Shown here: piece by piece, positions 25,264-34,335 of the stretch | How positions within the stretch are numbered: position 1 is the first letter of the stretch | Layout: every line of letters begins with the position of its first letter | Assembly: GCF_004364775.1 (NCBI RefSeq) | Contig: NZ_SOAL01000019.1 | Span: 1-64,000 of the forward strand | Origin: Comamonas sp. JUb58 | Lineage (GTDB): Bacteria; Pseudomonadota; Gammaproteobacteria; Burkholderiales; Burkholderiaceae_C | Direction of reading: 5' to 3' | Length of the DNA stretch: 64,000 nt | The notes under the pieces: model-generated | Database searches by the model: none | Seen by the model: the letters and a program-made list of their open reading frames with translations, nothing else | What the model was told of the DNA's origin: nothing | Position numbers and translations under genes: made by a program

Positions 25264-26871
25264 TCAGGCCTGCTGCGGCTCCAATGTCTTGGTGTAGAGC
25301 GCGGCACCCTGCAGGTCCTTCAGCACCACGGTCAGCGCCCGGCTTTGGTGGTGGATGTCGAGCTGGCCGAAGAACTGGTAGCCCTCGCTTGGGGCCGAGT
25401 TGGCCTTGGGTGGCGCCTTGTGGAAGACAACGTCCAGGCCAAAGGTCTGGTCGGCCTCGTTGGGCCCAAAGCCGCCGGCATTGAGGGGGCCGGAGACGAA
25501 TTCCCAGAACGGTGCGAAATCCTTGAACTGCGCGCGCTCGGGGCTGTAGTGGTGGGCGGCGGTGTAGTGCACATCGGCGGTCAGCCAGACAACATTGCGG
25601 ATGCCGGCATCCTTGATGCCCTTCAACAGGCGCGCCATCTCCAGCTCGCGCCCCTTGGGCACGCCGTGTTCGCCATTGGCAATGGCCTCCCACTGGTCGC
25701 GGCCTTCGGCGTCCTTGCCGTCGGGCACAAACAGGCCGATGGGCATGTCGGCGGCAATCAGCTTCCAGGTGGCGGTGCTGGCCTTCAGGCCGGCCAGCAG
25801 CCAGTCGAGCTGGGGGCGCCCGAGGAAGTCGGTCTCGGCGCTTTCCAGCGTCTGCAGGTTGTGGCTGTTGGGGCCCCGGTAGCTGCGCATGTCCAGCACA
25901 AAGATGTCGGCCAGCGGGCCTTGCGGCAGGTGGCGGTACACGCGCTGCTGCTCGGCCGCGCCAAAGGGGCGCATGGGCGCGTATTCCATAAAGGCGCGGT
26001 GGCCCCGGGCGGTGAGCAGCTGCACATTCTTTTCTGAATAGCGCTTGTCGTTGGCAACGCTCTTGCTGTCCGAGTAGTTGTTGGTCACCTCGTGGTCATC
26101 CCACTGCCAGATCTGCGCCACCTCGCTGCCCAGTGCGCGCACGTTCTGGTCCATCAGGTTGTAGCGGTAGCGGCCCCGGTACTCGTCCAGCGTTTCGGCC
26201 ACCTTGGCGACCTGGGGCGTGACCAGGTTCTTCCAGGTGCTGCCATCGGGCAGGGCGACCGTCTCGGCGATGGGGCCGTCGGCGTAGATGGTGTCGCCGC
26301 TGTGCAGAAAGACATCGGGGTTGGTCTTGCGCATCTCGTCATAGATGCGCATGCCGCCGATGCCCTCGTTGATGCCATAGCCCTGGCCGACGGTGTCGCC
26401 GCTCCACACCAGGCGGAAAGGGCGGCTGGCAGGGCCCTGGCTGGCCAGCGGGGTGCGGAAATGCCCCAGCACTGCCGGGCTGCGGGTGTTGCTGCTGGCC
26501 AGGTCATCGAGCAGCACGCGGTAGAAGATGTCCTGCCCGGCGGGCAGGCCCTGCAGATCGACGCGGCCGGTGCCATCGGTATCGGGCAGCAGATCGGGGC
26601 CGCGCACCAGGGTGCTTTGGGCAAAGTGGCTGGTGGTGGACCACTCCACCCGCATGCGCGCCTCGCGGCTGGCCCGCGCCCAGACGATGGCGCTGTTGGC
26701 CAGCACATCGCCGCTTTGCAGGCCCGACAGCAGCAGTGGCCGCGCCGCATCCCGGGTGATGGCGGCAGGTGCCGTTTGCGCACGCAGGATGCCGGGCAGC
26801 AGGCCCGTGCCTGCGATGGCGCTGGAAGAGAGCAGAAAGCGGCGGCGGGCGTAAGAGTCGTGGGAGCTCAT
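25264..26871 (-). CDS. phoD: PhoD-type alkaline phosphatase/phosphodiesterase, Tat-exported
   Basis: A 535-residue enzyme from ATG 26871. The signal peptide begins SSHDSYARRRFLLSSSAIAG, a twin-arginine pattern consistent with Ca/Fe cofactor loading before export. The catalytic PhoD core shows RLVWSGDTVGQGYG, LHSGDTIYADGPI, WDDHEVTNNY and LTADVHYTAAHH, the metal-ligand stretches. It releases phosphate from phosphodiesters and monoesters in the periplasm. The gene lies between the VOC gene and the divergent aminotransferase gene. No PhoB box was identified upstream. Confidence 0.9.
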   Translation of the reverse strand: MSSHDSYARRRFLLSSSAIAGTGLLPGILRAQTAPAAITRDAARPLLLSGLQSGDVLANSAIVWARASREARMRVEWSTTSHFAQSTLVRGPDLLPDTDGTGRVDLQGLPAGQDIFYRVLLDDLASSNTRSPAVLGHFRTPLASQGPASRPFRLVWSGDTVGQGYGINEGIGGMRIYDEMRKTNPDVFLHSGDTIYADGPIAETVALPDGSTWKNLVTPQVAKVAETLDEYRGRYRYNLMDQNVRALGSEVAQIWQWDDHEVTNNYSDSKSVANDKRYSEKNVQLLTARGHRAFMEYAPMRPFGAAEQQRVYRHLPQGPLADIFVLDMRSYRGPNSHNLQTLESAETDFLGRPQLDWLLAGLKASTATWKLIAADMPIGLFVPDGKDAEGRDQWEAIANGEHGVPKGRELEMARLLKGIKDAGIRNVVWLTADVHYTAAHHYSPERAQFKDFAPFWEFVSGPLNAGGFGPNEADQTFGLDVVFHKAPPKANSAPSEGYQFFGQLDIHHQSRALTVVLKDLQGAALYTKTLEPQQA

Positions 26872-27183
26872 GGTGGCGGTACCGCTGGCAACAAAAACGC
26901 CAAGATAGCCCGCAGAGATGACGCCGGGATGAAGCCTGAAACAGCCTGTAAATGATTCATTCATCAACGATGAGAGCTATGGTATTAATAGCAATTTCTA
27001 CCACTGAGAACGGCAGAGACCCGCGCTGGGCAGCCGCATTCCGCCCGGTTTTGTCACCCGCATTACTTGCAAAATTCCGCAAGTGAGCTTTGATATGTCA
27101 ATATTTGAATAAGAAAAAAACCGGCCCACAATGGCACATCAACACTGGAAAACATGGGACGCCGCCGTTCCAAGGAGAAAACC
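26872..27183. promoter_or_regulatory. Divergent intergenic region phoD / aminotransferase
   Basis: About 310 bases without a gene. The right half is AT-rich and contains ACTTGC (27065-27070) and GCAAGT (27079-27084), an inverted repeat with an 8-base centre, about 100 bases before the aminotransferase start. It is a candidate operator for that operon. Confidence 0.4.
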
Positions 27184-28545
27184 ATGAGCTTTGTGCAGAT
27201 CGACGACCAAAAAGCAGGCTCCGCGCTGCGCACTGATGCAGCCTGGCTGGACGCGCACTGGATGCCCTTTACCGGCAACCGCAACTTCAAGGCGCAGCCG
27301 CGCATGATCGTCAGCGGCCAGGGCGCCTACTACACCGATGGCGATGGCCGCAAGATTTTTGACGGCCTCTCGGGCCTGTGGTGCTCGGGCATTGGCCATG
27401 GCCGCAAGGAAGTGGCCGAGGCGATCGGCAAGGCGGCGTTGCAGCTGGATTACGCACCCGCTTTCCAGTTTGGCCATCCGGCATCGTTCGCGCTGGCCAA
27501 CAAGATCAAGGAGCACACGCCCGCCGGTCTGGACCATGTGTTCTTCACCGGCTCGGGCTCGGAAGCGGCCGACACTTCGCTGAAGATGGTGCGCGCCTAC
27601 TGGCGCCTCAAGGGCCAGGCTGGCAAGACCGTGCTGGTAGGCCGCGAGAAGGGCTACCACGGTGTGAACTACGGCGGCATCTCGGTGGGCGGCATTGCCG
27701 GCAACCGCAAGATGTTTGGCCAGGGCATTGTGGCCGACCACCTGCCCCACACCCAGCCACCCGCCGGCACCTTCCAGAAGGGCATGTCCGATGAAGGCGG
27801 CCGCGCGCTGGCCGACAAGCTGCTCGATGTGATCGCGCTGCATGACGCCAGCAATATCGCCGCGGTGATTGTGGAGCCGTTCTCGGGCTCGGCCGGCGTG
27901 GTGATCCCGCCCAAGGGCTACCTGGAACGCATCCGCGAGATCTGCACGCAAAACGGCATTCTGCTGATTTTTGATGAAGTCATCACCGGCTTTGGCCGCT
28001 GCGGTGCCTGGACCGGTGCCGAAGCCTTTGGCGTTGTGCCCGACATCATGAACTTTGCCAAGCAGGTGACCAATGGCGCCCAGCCGCTGGGTGGCTGCGT
28101 GGTGACCAAGGAAATCTACGACACCTTCATGGCCGCAGGCGGCCCCGAGTACATGCTGGAGTTTGCCCACGGCTACACCTACTCGGCCCACCCCGTCGCT
28201 TGCGCGGCAGGCCTGGCGGTGATGGACATTCTGGAGAAGGAAGACATGCCCGGCCGCGTGAAGGCGCTGGCGCCTTACTTTGAAAACGCCGTGCACAGCC
28301 TCAAGGGTGCCAAGCATGTGGCCGACATCCGCAACTACGGTCTGGCCGCAGGCTTCACGATTGCGGCCTTGCCAGGCGAGCCCGCCAAGCGCCCTTATGA
28401 GATCGCGATGAAGTGCTGGGAAAAAGGCTTCTACGTGCGCTATGGTGGCGACACCATCCAGCTGGCGCCGCCCTTCATCAGCGAGAAGGCCGAGATCGAC
28501 CGCCTGATCAACGCGCTGGGTGATGCGCTGGCTGAGACCAACTGA
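27184..28545 (+). CDS. Beta-alanine (omega-amino acid):pyruvate aminotransferase
   Basis: A 453-residue class-III PLP aminotransferase. ATG 27184 is chosen for the AAGGAG 8 bases upstream. Visible marks: WMPFTGNRNFK near the N terminus, GSGSEAADTSLKM for cofactor phosphate, YHGVNYGGISVGG, IFDEVITGFGRCG with the PLP-contacting Asp, and the Schiff-base Lys in NFAKQVTNGAQPLGG. It moves the amino group of beta-alanine to pyruvate, giving malonate semialdehyde and alanine. The next gene encodes the semialdehyde dehydrogenase, forming a two-step beta-alanine catabolic unit. Confidence 0.88.
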   Translation: MSFVQIDDQKAGSALRTDAAWLDAHWMPFTGNRNFKAQPRMIVSGQGAYYTDGDGRKIFDGLSGLWCSGIGHGRKEVAEAIGKAALQLDYAPAFQFGHPASFALANKIKEHTPAGLDHVFFTGSGSEAADTSLKMVRAYWRLKGQAGKTVLVGREKGYHGVNYGGISVGGIAGNRKMFGQGIVADHLPHTQPPAGTFQKGMSDEGGRALADKLLDVIALHDASNIAAVIVEPFSGSAGVVIPPKGYLERIREICTQNGILLIFDEVITGFGRCGAWTGAEAFGVVPDIMNFAKQVTNGAQPLGGCVVTKEIYDTFMAAGGPEYMLEFAHGYTYSAHPVACAAGLAVMDILEKEDMPGRVKALAPYFENAVHSLKGAKHVADIRNYGLAAGFTIAALPGEPAKRPYEIAMKCWEKGFYVRYGGDTIQLAPPFISEKAEIDRLINALGDALAETN

Positions 28546-28570
28546 CACCCGTAAGAGCTATGTGCTATCT

Positions 28571-28602
28571 GGCGCCACTACGTTGGCGCCGGTGCTGTTT
28601 TT
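28571..28602 (+). terminator. Terminator/attenuator-like hairpin between aminotransferase and mmsA-like gene
   Basis: GGCGCCA (28571-28577) pairs with TGGCGCC (28584-28590), with a 6-base loop, followed by GGTGCTGTTTTT. It sits in the 80-base gap between the two beta-alanine genes and could reduce read-through. Confidence 0.5.
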
Positions 28603-28626
28603 GAATTGAACCCAAGAGAGACTGAC

Positions 28627-30144
28627 ATGAATCACGACAAGAATGTGACGGCCACCGTAGGCCATTTGATCGACGGCAAGATCGTGCATGATGGCGGCCG
28701 CACGCAGCCGGTGTTCAACCCGGCAACGGGCCAATCGACCGTGAGCGTGGAGCTGGCCAGCAAGGCCACGGTGGAGGCCGCGATTGCCTCTGGCGAAAAG
28801 GCCTTCCCCGCCTGGCGCAATACGCCGCCGCTCAAGCGCGCGCGCATCATGGGCCAGCTCAAGGTGCTGCTGGAGCAGAACGCCGACAAGATCGCCGCGA
28901 TGATCACCGCCGAGCACGGCAAGGTGCTGGCCGATGCGCATGGCGAGCTGCAACGCGGTATCGAGAACGTCGAGTTCGCCAGCTACGCGCCTGAGCTGCT
29001 CAAGGGTGAGCACAGCCGCAATGTGGGCCCCAACATCGACAGCTGGAGCGAGTTCCAGGCGCTGGGTGTGACGGCCGGCATCACGCCCTTCAACTTCCCC
29101 GCGATGGTGCCTTTGTGGATGTGGCCCATGGCCGTGGCCTGCGGCAATACCTTTGTGCTCAAGCCCTCCGAGCGCGACCCGACCAGCGCGCTCTTCATTG
29201 CCCAGCTGGCGCAAGAAGCCGGCCTGCCACCGGGCGTGCTCAACGTCGTCAATGGCGACAAGGAAGCAGTCGACACCCTGCTGCATGACCCGCGCGTCAA
29301 GGCCGTGAGCTTTGTGGGATCGACCCCGATTGCCGAGTACATCTACGGCGAAGGCTGCAAGAGCGGCAAGCGCGTGCAGGCGCTGGGTGGTGCCAAGAAC
29401 CATGCGGTGGTGATGCCCGATGCCGACATCAGCAACGCCGTGACCGCGATGATGGGCGCCGCCTACGGCAGCTGCGGCGAGCGCTGCATGGCCGTGCCGC
29501 TGGTGGTGGCCGTGGGCGATGAGGTGGCCGACCAGATGATCGCCGGCCTGAGTGCCGAGATCGCCAAGATGAAGGTGGGCCCGGGCACCGACAACAGCAA
29601 CGACATGGGTCCGCTGATCACCAAGCCGCATTTCGAGAAGGTCAAGGCCTATGTGGACAGCGGTGTGGAAGAGGGCGCCAAGCTGCTGATCGACGGCCGC
29701 AGCCTGCAGGTGGCTGGCCATGAGGACGGCTACTTCCTCGGCCCCTGCCTGTTCGACAACGTGCGCCCCGGCATGAAGATCTACCAGGAAGAGATCTTTG
29801 GCCCGGTGCTGGGCATTGTGCGGGTCAAGACCTTGCAAGAGGCGATGGACCTGATCAATGCGCATGAGTACGGCAACGGCACCTGCATCTTCACCCGCGA
29901 TGGCGAAGCCGCGCGCTACTTCAGCGACCACATTCTGGTCGGCATGGTCGGCATCAATGTGCCGCTGCCTGTGCCGGTTGCCTACCACTCGTTTGGCGGC
30001 TGGAAGCGCAGCCTGTTTGGTGATCTGCATGCCTACGGCCCCGATGCCGTGCGCTTCTACACCAAGCGCAAGACCATCACCCAGCGCTGGCCCAGCGCCG
30101 GTGTGCGCGATGGCGCGGTGTTCAGCTTCCCCAGCAGCCGCTAA
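28627..30144 (+). CDS. mmsA: CoA-acylating (methyl)malonate-semialdehyde dehydrogenase
   Basis: A 505-residue aldehyde dehydrogenase from ATG 28627. MmsA-type marks are TPFNFPAMVPLWMWPMAVACGN, SFVGSTPIAEYIY, the catalytic Cys in GSCGERCMAVP and FGGWKRSLFGDLHAYGPDAVRFYT. This class oxidises malonate or methylmalonate semialdehyde with NAD and CoA to acetyl- or propionyl-CoA. The adjacent beta-alanine aminotransferase supplies malonate semialdehyde. Valine or inositol catabolism is the alternative use. Confidence 0.9.
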   Translation: MNHDKNVTATVGHLIDGKIVHDGGRTQPVFNPATGQSTVSVELASKATVEAAIASGEKAFPAWRNTPPLKRARIMGQLKVLLEQNADKIAAMITAEHGKVLADAHGELQRGIENVEFASYAPELLKGEHSRNVGPNIDSWSEFQALGVTAGITPFNFPAMVPLWMWPMAVACGNTFVLKPSERDPTSALFIAQLAQEAGLPPGVLNVVNGDKEAVDTLLHDPRVKAVSFVGSTPIAEYIYGEGCKSGKRVQALGGAKNHAVVMPDADISNAVTAMMGAAYGSCGERCMAVPLVVAVGDEVADQMIAGLSAEIAKMKVGPGTDNSNDMGPLITKPHFEKVKAYVDSGVEEGAKLLIDGRSLQVAGHEDGYFLGPCLFDNVRPGMKIYQEEIFGPVLGIVRVKTLQEAMDLINAHEYGNGTCIFTRDGEAARYFSDHILVGMVGINVPLPVPVAYHSFGGWKRSLFGDLHAYGPDAVRFYTKRKTITQRWPSAGVRDGAVFSFPSSR

Positions 30145-30198
30145 GACCGGCATGCAGCCGCCCGGCAACGGGCCCGGCTGCAAGTTGGTGCGTTTCTT

Positions 30199-30231
30199 GC
30201 GAAGGCTGAGGCCTTTGCCCCCAGCCTTCGC
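30199..30231 (+). promoter_or_regulatory. Perfect 10-bp hairpin abutting iclR start codon
   Basis: GCGAAGGCTG (30199-30208) pairs with CAGCCTTCGC (30222-30231) around a 13-base loop, ending 3 bases before the ATG. The only Shine-Dalgarno-like sequence (GAAGG) lies inside the stem. It could mask initiation, or act as a weak terminator for mmsA. Confidence 0.5.
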
Positions 30232-30234
30232 ACC

Positions 30235-31125
30235 ATGCGCACCAGCACCGACCACCACCGAACTTCGGACACCGCAGCTTCTGCCGAAGCTGCCGCCCCC
30301 AGCACCTCCCCAGACACGCCACCGGCCTACCCACCGGTGGCGTCTTTGTCTGAGCCAGCTTCCGACAGCCTGTTCAACCTCTCGCTGGCCAAGGGCCTGC
30401 AGGTGCTGCGCGCCTTCAATGCGGCGCACCGCAGCATGACCCTGGCCGAGATTGCGCAGGCTGCCGGCATGACCAAGGCCTCGGCGCAGCGCTCGGTGCA
30501 TACCTTGCAGGCGCTGGGCTATATCGGCAAGCACCCGAGCACGCGGCGCTTTGTGCTGCTGCCGCGTGTGGTGGAGCTGGGCTTCAACTACCTGGATGCG
30601 CATCCGATGATCAGCGCCGCCCACACCTACCTGGCGCAGCTGGCGCGGCAAAGCGGTGAGACGGCCACCTTGTCCGAGCCTGCGGGCACGCACATGGTCT
30701 ACCTGGCCCAGGTGCTGACGACCCAACACATCCCGGTGCTGACACCGGTGGGCACCCAGGTGCCGCTGTATGCCAGCAGCTGCGGCCGCGCCTACCTGAG
30801 CCAGCTGCCGGCTGCGCAGGCCCAGGCACTGCTGCAGCAGGCGCCCATGCCGGCACGCACGCGCGCCACCTTGACGACGGTGGATGCCGTCATGGCGCAA
30901 TTGGTGCAGTGCCAGCAGACGGGCTATGCCACCAACTGCGAAGAGCTGTTTCTGGGCGACATGGGCATTGCCGCGCCGGTGTTCAATGCGCGCGGCGTGG
31001 TGGTGGGCGCCATCCACCTGGCGCCGCCCACCAGCCGCTGGAACATGGCCGATGCCCAGCAGGCGCTGGCGCCGCTGGTGATCGAATGCGCGCGGGCGGT
31101 GTCCCAGCTATTACCAGCCGATTAG
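30235..31125 (+). CDS. IclR-family transcriptional regulator
   Basis: A 296-residue regulator. A low-complexity, Pro/Ser/Ala-rich lead of about 45 residues precedes the IclR winged helix (SLAKGLQVLRAFNAAHRSMTLAEIAQAAGMTKASAQRSVHTLQALGYI). The effector domain follows (GETATLSEPAGTHMVYLAQV, ASSCGRAYLSQLP, GMGIAAPVFNARG region). Its end overlaps the convergent hydrolase gene by 4 bases. Likely targets are the upstream beta-alanine genes or the ureide/amide genes on the other side; the sequence does not decide. Confidence 0.85.
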   Translation: MRTSTDHHRTSDTAASAEAAAPSTSPDTPPAYPPVASLSEPASDSLFNLSLAKGLQVLRAFNAAHRSMTLAEIAQAAGMTKASAQRSVHTLQALGYIGKHPSTRRFVLLPRVVELGFNYLDAHPMISAAHTYLAQLARQSGETATLSEPAGTHMVYLAQVLTTQHIPVLTPVGTQVPLYASSCGRAYLSQLPAAQAQALLQQAPMPARTRATLTTVDAVMAQLVQCQQTGYATNCEELFLGDMGIAAPVFNARGVVVGAIHLAPPTSRWNMADAQQALAPLVIECARAVSQLLPAD

Positions 31126-32378
31126 GCGGCCACCCCGGCATGCGCCAGCATCGCATGCAGCAGCACATTGCAGCCAGCGGCTAGGTGCTCGGATTTGGCG
31201 TCCTCGATCTCGTTGTGGCTGATGCCGTCCTTGCAGGGCACAAAGATCATCGCGGTGGGCGCCACGCTGTGCACATAGACGGCGTCGTGCCCGGCGCCGC
31301 TGACCACCTCCATGTGCGCATAGCCCAGGCGATCGGCCGCGCCGCGCACGCTGGCCACGCAGTCGGGGTGGAAGATGCAGGGCGCAAAGCGCACTACCTG
31401 CGTGATCTCCACCTGGCATTGGCACTGCGCGGCCAGCCGCGCAAACTCTGCGCGCATGGCGGCGTCCATGGCATCCAGCCCCGTCTGTGAAAGGTTGCGA
31501 AAGTCGACGCTGAACTTGACCTGGCCGGGGATCACATTGCGCGAGTTGGGCAGCACCTGCAGATGGCCGACGGTTCCGCGCCCGTGTGGGGCCTGGTCCA
31601 GCGCAATGCGGTTGACGGCTTCGACCATACGGGCAGCGGCCAGCATTGCGTCATGGCGCAGGTTCATTGGCGTGGGGCCGGCATGGGCGTCCATGCCGGT
31701 AACGGTCACGTCATACCACTGCTGGCCCAGCGCGCCGCTGACGATGCCGATGGGCTTGTCATAGGCTTCGAGCACCGGGCCTTGTTCGATATGCGCTTCA
31801 AAGTAAGCGGCAAAGGCGCCACCGGGCACATCGCCACAGGCCACATCGCCCAGGTAGCCAATGCGGGCCAGCTCATCGCCGACGCTGAGGCCTGCACCAT
31901 CTTGTTGCGAGCGGATGTGGTCTGCACCAAAAATTCCCGCAAATGCACCAGAGCCCATCATCACCGGCGTGAAGCGCGTGCCTTCCTCGTTCATCCAGAA
32001 AGCCACTTCCAATGGCGCGACGGTCTGGATGCCGTGGCTGTTGAGCGTGCGCACCACTTCCAGCCCGGCGAGCACGCCGTAGTTGCCATCGAACTTGCCG
32101 CCCGTGGGCTGGGTGTCGATATGGCTGCCGGTGGCCACGGCGCGTGCCTGCGGATCGCTGCCGGCGCGGCGGCCAAACACATTGCCCACTTCGTCCACGC
32201 GCACCTGCAGGCCTGCGTCGCGGAACCACTGCACCACCTGGTCGCGGCCGGCCTTGTCCTCGTCGGTCAAGGCAATGCGGCAGACGCCGCCTTTGGGCGT
32301 GGCCCCTATCTGGGCCAGGGCCATCAGCGATTGCCAGAGGCGGTTTTCATCAATGCGCAGGCTGTCTATTGGGGTCAT
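31122..32378 (-). CDS. Hydantoinase/carbamoylase-family amidohydrolase (beta-ureidopropionase-like, M20)
   Basis: A 418-residue zinc hydrolase from ATG 32378. The dinuclear-metal motifs of the family are present: ATGSHIDTQPTGGKFDGNYG with His and Asp ligands, WMNEEGTRFTPVMMGS with the catalytic Glu, EAHIEQGPVLE, and MDAHAGPTPMNLRHDA of the dimer domain; the last His ligand is in KDGISHNEIE. It would release CO2 and ammonia from N-carbamoyl compounds. N-carbamoyl-beta-alanine fits the neighbouring beta-alanine genes; allantoate fits the nearby ureidoglycolate lyase. Confidence 0.82.
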   Translation of the reverse strand: MTPIDSLRIDENRLWQSLMALAQIGATPKGGVCRIALTDEDKAGRDQVVQWFRDAGLQVRVDEVGNVFGRRAGSDPQARAVATGSHIDTQPTGGKFDGNYGVLAGLEVVRTLNSHGIQTVAPLEVAFWMNEEGTRFTPVMMGSGAFAGIFGADHIRSQQDGAGLSVGDELARIGYLGDVACGDVPGGAFAAYFEAHIEQGPVLEAYDKPIGIVSGALGQQWYDVTVTGMDAHAGPTPMNLRHDAMLAAARMVEAVNRIALDQAPHGRGTVGHLQVLPNSRNVIPGQVKFSVDFRNLSQTGLDAMDAAMRAEFARLAAQCQCQVEITQVVRFAPCIFHPDCVASVRGAADRLGYAHMEVVSGAGHDAVYVHSVAPTAMIFVPCKDGISHNEIEDAKSEHLAAGCNVLLHAMLAHAGVAA

Positions 32379-32540
32379 GCGGCTACTCCTTGGGTTGGGC
32401 GAACAATGCGCAGAGCGTTCGCATAAAGCATGCCAAAAATATCGATGAATCAATCACTTGTATCGATAAACGATATGTGTGATGTGGCACGCAGCTTGCT
32501 TTGGACTTGTCATCCCCCCACTCCTTGGAAAGGTCCTGTG
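32379..32540. promoter_or_regulatory. Divergent promoter region, hydrolase / dipeptide-type ABC operon
   Basis: A 162-base divergent region with clustered ATCGAT-related words: ATATCGAT near 32440, then TATCG-ATAAA-CGATA at 32461-32475, a 5-bp inverted repeat. These are candidate sites for a shared regulator of both directions. Confidence 0.45.
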
Positions 32541-34211
32541 ATGCAAGCGTCTTCCGGTTTCTCCTTCTCCCGTCCCGCGCTCAAAAGCCTGGCTCTGGCT
32601 GTCACCCTGGCGCTGGGCGCTGGTGCTGCCATGGCCCAGGAAAAGGTGCTGCGCATTGCGATGACTGCGGGCGATATCCCGCGCACCTCGGGCCAGCCGG
32701 ACCAGGGTTTTGAAGGCAACCGTTTCACCGGCATTCCGATGTACGACGCGCTGACCCAGTGGGACCTGAGCAAGGCTGACAAGCCCAGCGAGCTGGTGCC
32801 GGGCCTGGCGCTGTCCTGGGAGGTGGATGCCAAGGACAAGACCAAGTGGCTGTTCAAGCTGCGCCCCGGTGTCAAGTTCCACGACGGCAGCGCCTTCACG
32901 GCCGATGCGGTGGTCTGGAACGTGAACAAGGTGCTGGACAAGGAGGCCGAGCAGTTTGACCCGGCCCAGGTGGGCGTGACCGCATCGCGCATGCCTACGC
33001 TCAAGTCCGCCAAGAAGATCGATGACCTGACGGTGGAGCTGACCACCACCGAGCCCGATTCCTTCTTGCCGATCAACCTGAGCAATCTGTTCATGGCCTC
33101 GCCCGCGCACTGGGCCAAGAAGCTGGCGGCGGTGCCGGCCTCCGTCAGCGGCAAGGCCGAGCGCAGCAAGGCCGCCTGGACGGCGTTTGCGGCTGATCCT
33201 TCGGGCACCGGCCCCTTCAAGGGTGCACGCCTGGTGCCGCGCGAGCGCTTTGAGATGGTGAAGAACGCCAGCTACTGGGACCCCAAGCGTACGCCGACCA
33301 TCGACAAGGTGGTGCTGCTGCCGCTGCCCGAGGCCAACTCGCGCACCGCTGCGCTGATGAGCGGCCAAGTGGACTGGATCGAGGCGCCGGCGCCCGATGC
33401 GCTCGATGCCATCAAGGCACGCGGCTTCAAGGTCTATTCCAACCTGCAGCCCCACATCTGGCCATGGCAGTTCTCCTTTGTCGAGGGCTCGCCCTGGCTG
33501 GACAAGCGTGTGCGCCATGCGGCCAACCTGTGTGTGGACCGCGCCAGCATGAAGCAGTTGCTCAATGGCCAGATGGAGCCGGCCACCGGCATCTTTGAGC
33601 CCGGCCACCCCTGGCGCGGCAGCCCCAGCTTCCAGATCAAGTACGACGTGAAGGCCGCCCAGGCGCTGATGACGCAGGCGGGCTTCAGCGCCAGCAAGCC
33701 GATCAAGGTGAAGATCCAGACCTCGGCCTCGGGCTCGGGCCAGATGCAGCCGCTGCCGATGAACGAGTTCATCCAGCAGAACCTCAAGGAATGCTTCTTT
33801 GACGTCGAGTTCGATGTGGTGGAGTGGAACACGCTGTTCTCCGGCTGGCGCCTGGGCGCCAAGGACCCGGGTGCCAACAAGGCCAGCGCCACCAATGTGA
33901 CGGCAGCCACCATGGACCCCTTCTTTGCGATGGTGCGTTTTGTCAGCACCAAGTCCTTCCCGCCGCTGTCCAACAACTGGGGCTTCTACAGCAACAAGCA
34001 GGTCGATGCGGTGGTGGACAAGGCCCGCACCACCTTTGATGCCAAGGAGCGCGACAAGGCCTTGGCCGAGCTGCACACCCTGGTGGTTGATGAGTCGCCC
34101 TTCCTGTTTGTCGCCCACGATGTGGGCCCACGCGCGATGTCCGCCAAGGTGGGCAACGTGGTGCAGCCGCAAAGCTGGTTCATCGATATCGCAACGATGA
34201 CGATGAAGTAA
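32541..34211 (+). CDS. ABC transporter substrate-binding protein, dipeptide/nickel family 5
   Basis: A 556-residue periplasmic protein from ATG 32541 with GGAAAGG upstream. Signal peptide SRPALKSLALAVTLALGAGAAMAQ. The family-5 fold is clear: MYDALTQWDL, LVPGLALSWEVD, LRPGVKFHDGSAFTADAVVWN, DPSGTGPFK and YWDPKRTPTIDKVVLLPLPEANSR. This group binds peptides, but also nickel, glutathione, opines and ureides. It heads a complete five-gene importer followed by an amidase, so an amide or ureido ligand is plausible. Confidence 0.9.
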   Translation: MQASSGFSFSRPALKSLALAVTLALGAGAAMAQEKVLRIAMTAGDIPRTSGQPDQGFEGNRFTGIPMYDALTQWDLSKADKPSELVPGLALSWEVDAKDKTKWLFKLRPGVKFHDGSAFTADAVVWNVNKVLDKEAEQFDPAQVGVTASRMPTLKSAKKIDDLTVELTTTEPDSFLPINLSNLFMASPAHWAKKLAAVPASVSGKAERSKAAWTAFAADPSGTGPFKGARLVPRERFEMVKNASYWDPKRTPTIDKVVLLPLPEANSRTAALMSGQVDWIEAPAPDALDAIKARGFKVYSNLQPHIWPWQFSFVEGSPWLDKRVRHAANLCVDRASMKQLLNGQMEPATGIFEPGHPWRGSPSFQIKYDVKAAQALMTQAGFSASKPIKVKIQTSASGSGQMQPLPMNEFIQQNLKECFFDVEFDVVEWNTLFSGWRLGAKDPGANKASATNVTAATMDPFFAMVRFVSTKSFPPLSNNWGFYSNKQVDAVVDKARTTFDAKERDKALAELHTLVVDESPFLFVAHDVGPRAMSAKVGNVVQPQSWFIDIATMTMK

Positions 34212-34225
34212 GCCGGGCCGCGCCA

Positions 34226-34260
34226 GGCATGCAGACGGTGCTGAGACACCGCTGCATGCC
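34226..34260 (+). other. Strong intercistronic hairpin after binding-protein gene
   Basis: GGCATGCAG-A-CGGTG (34226-34240) pairs with CACCG-CTGCATGCC (34247-34260), giving 14 base pairs with a single bulged A and a 6-base loop. No T-run follows. It lies in the 124-base gap between binding-protein and permease genes. Confidence 0.65.
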
Positions 34261-34335
34261 GGCCGCAGGCCGATGGCCCCACCCATCAGTGCGACCCCGC
34301 ATGGTCCGCCTCTCCCCACGAACCTTTGAACCGCC

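Noticed and set aside
28558..31017. 819-codon open frame antisense to mmsA and iclR
   Set aside because: Covers two well-supported genes on the other strand and has the low-complexity composition of a codon-bias artefact.
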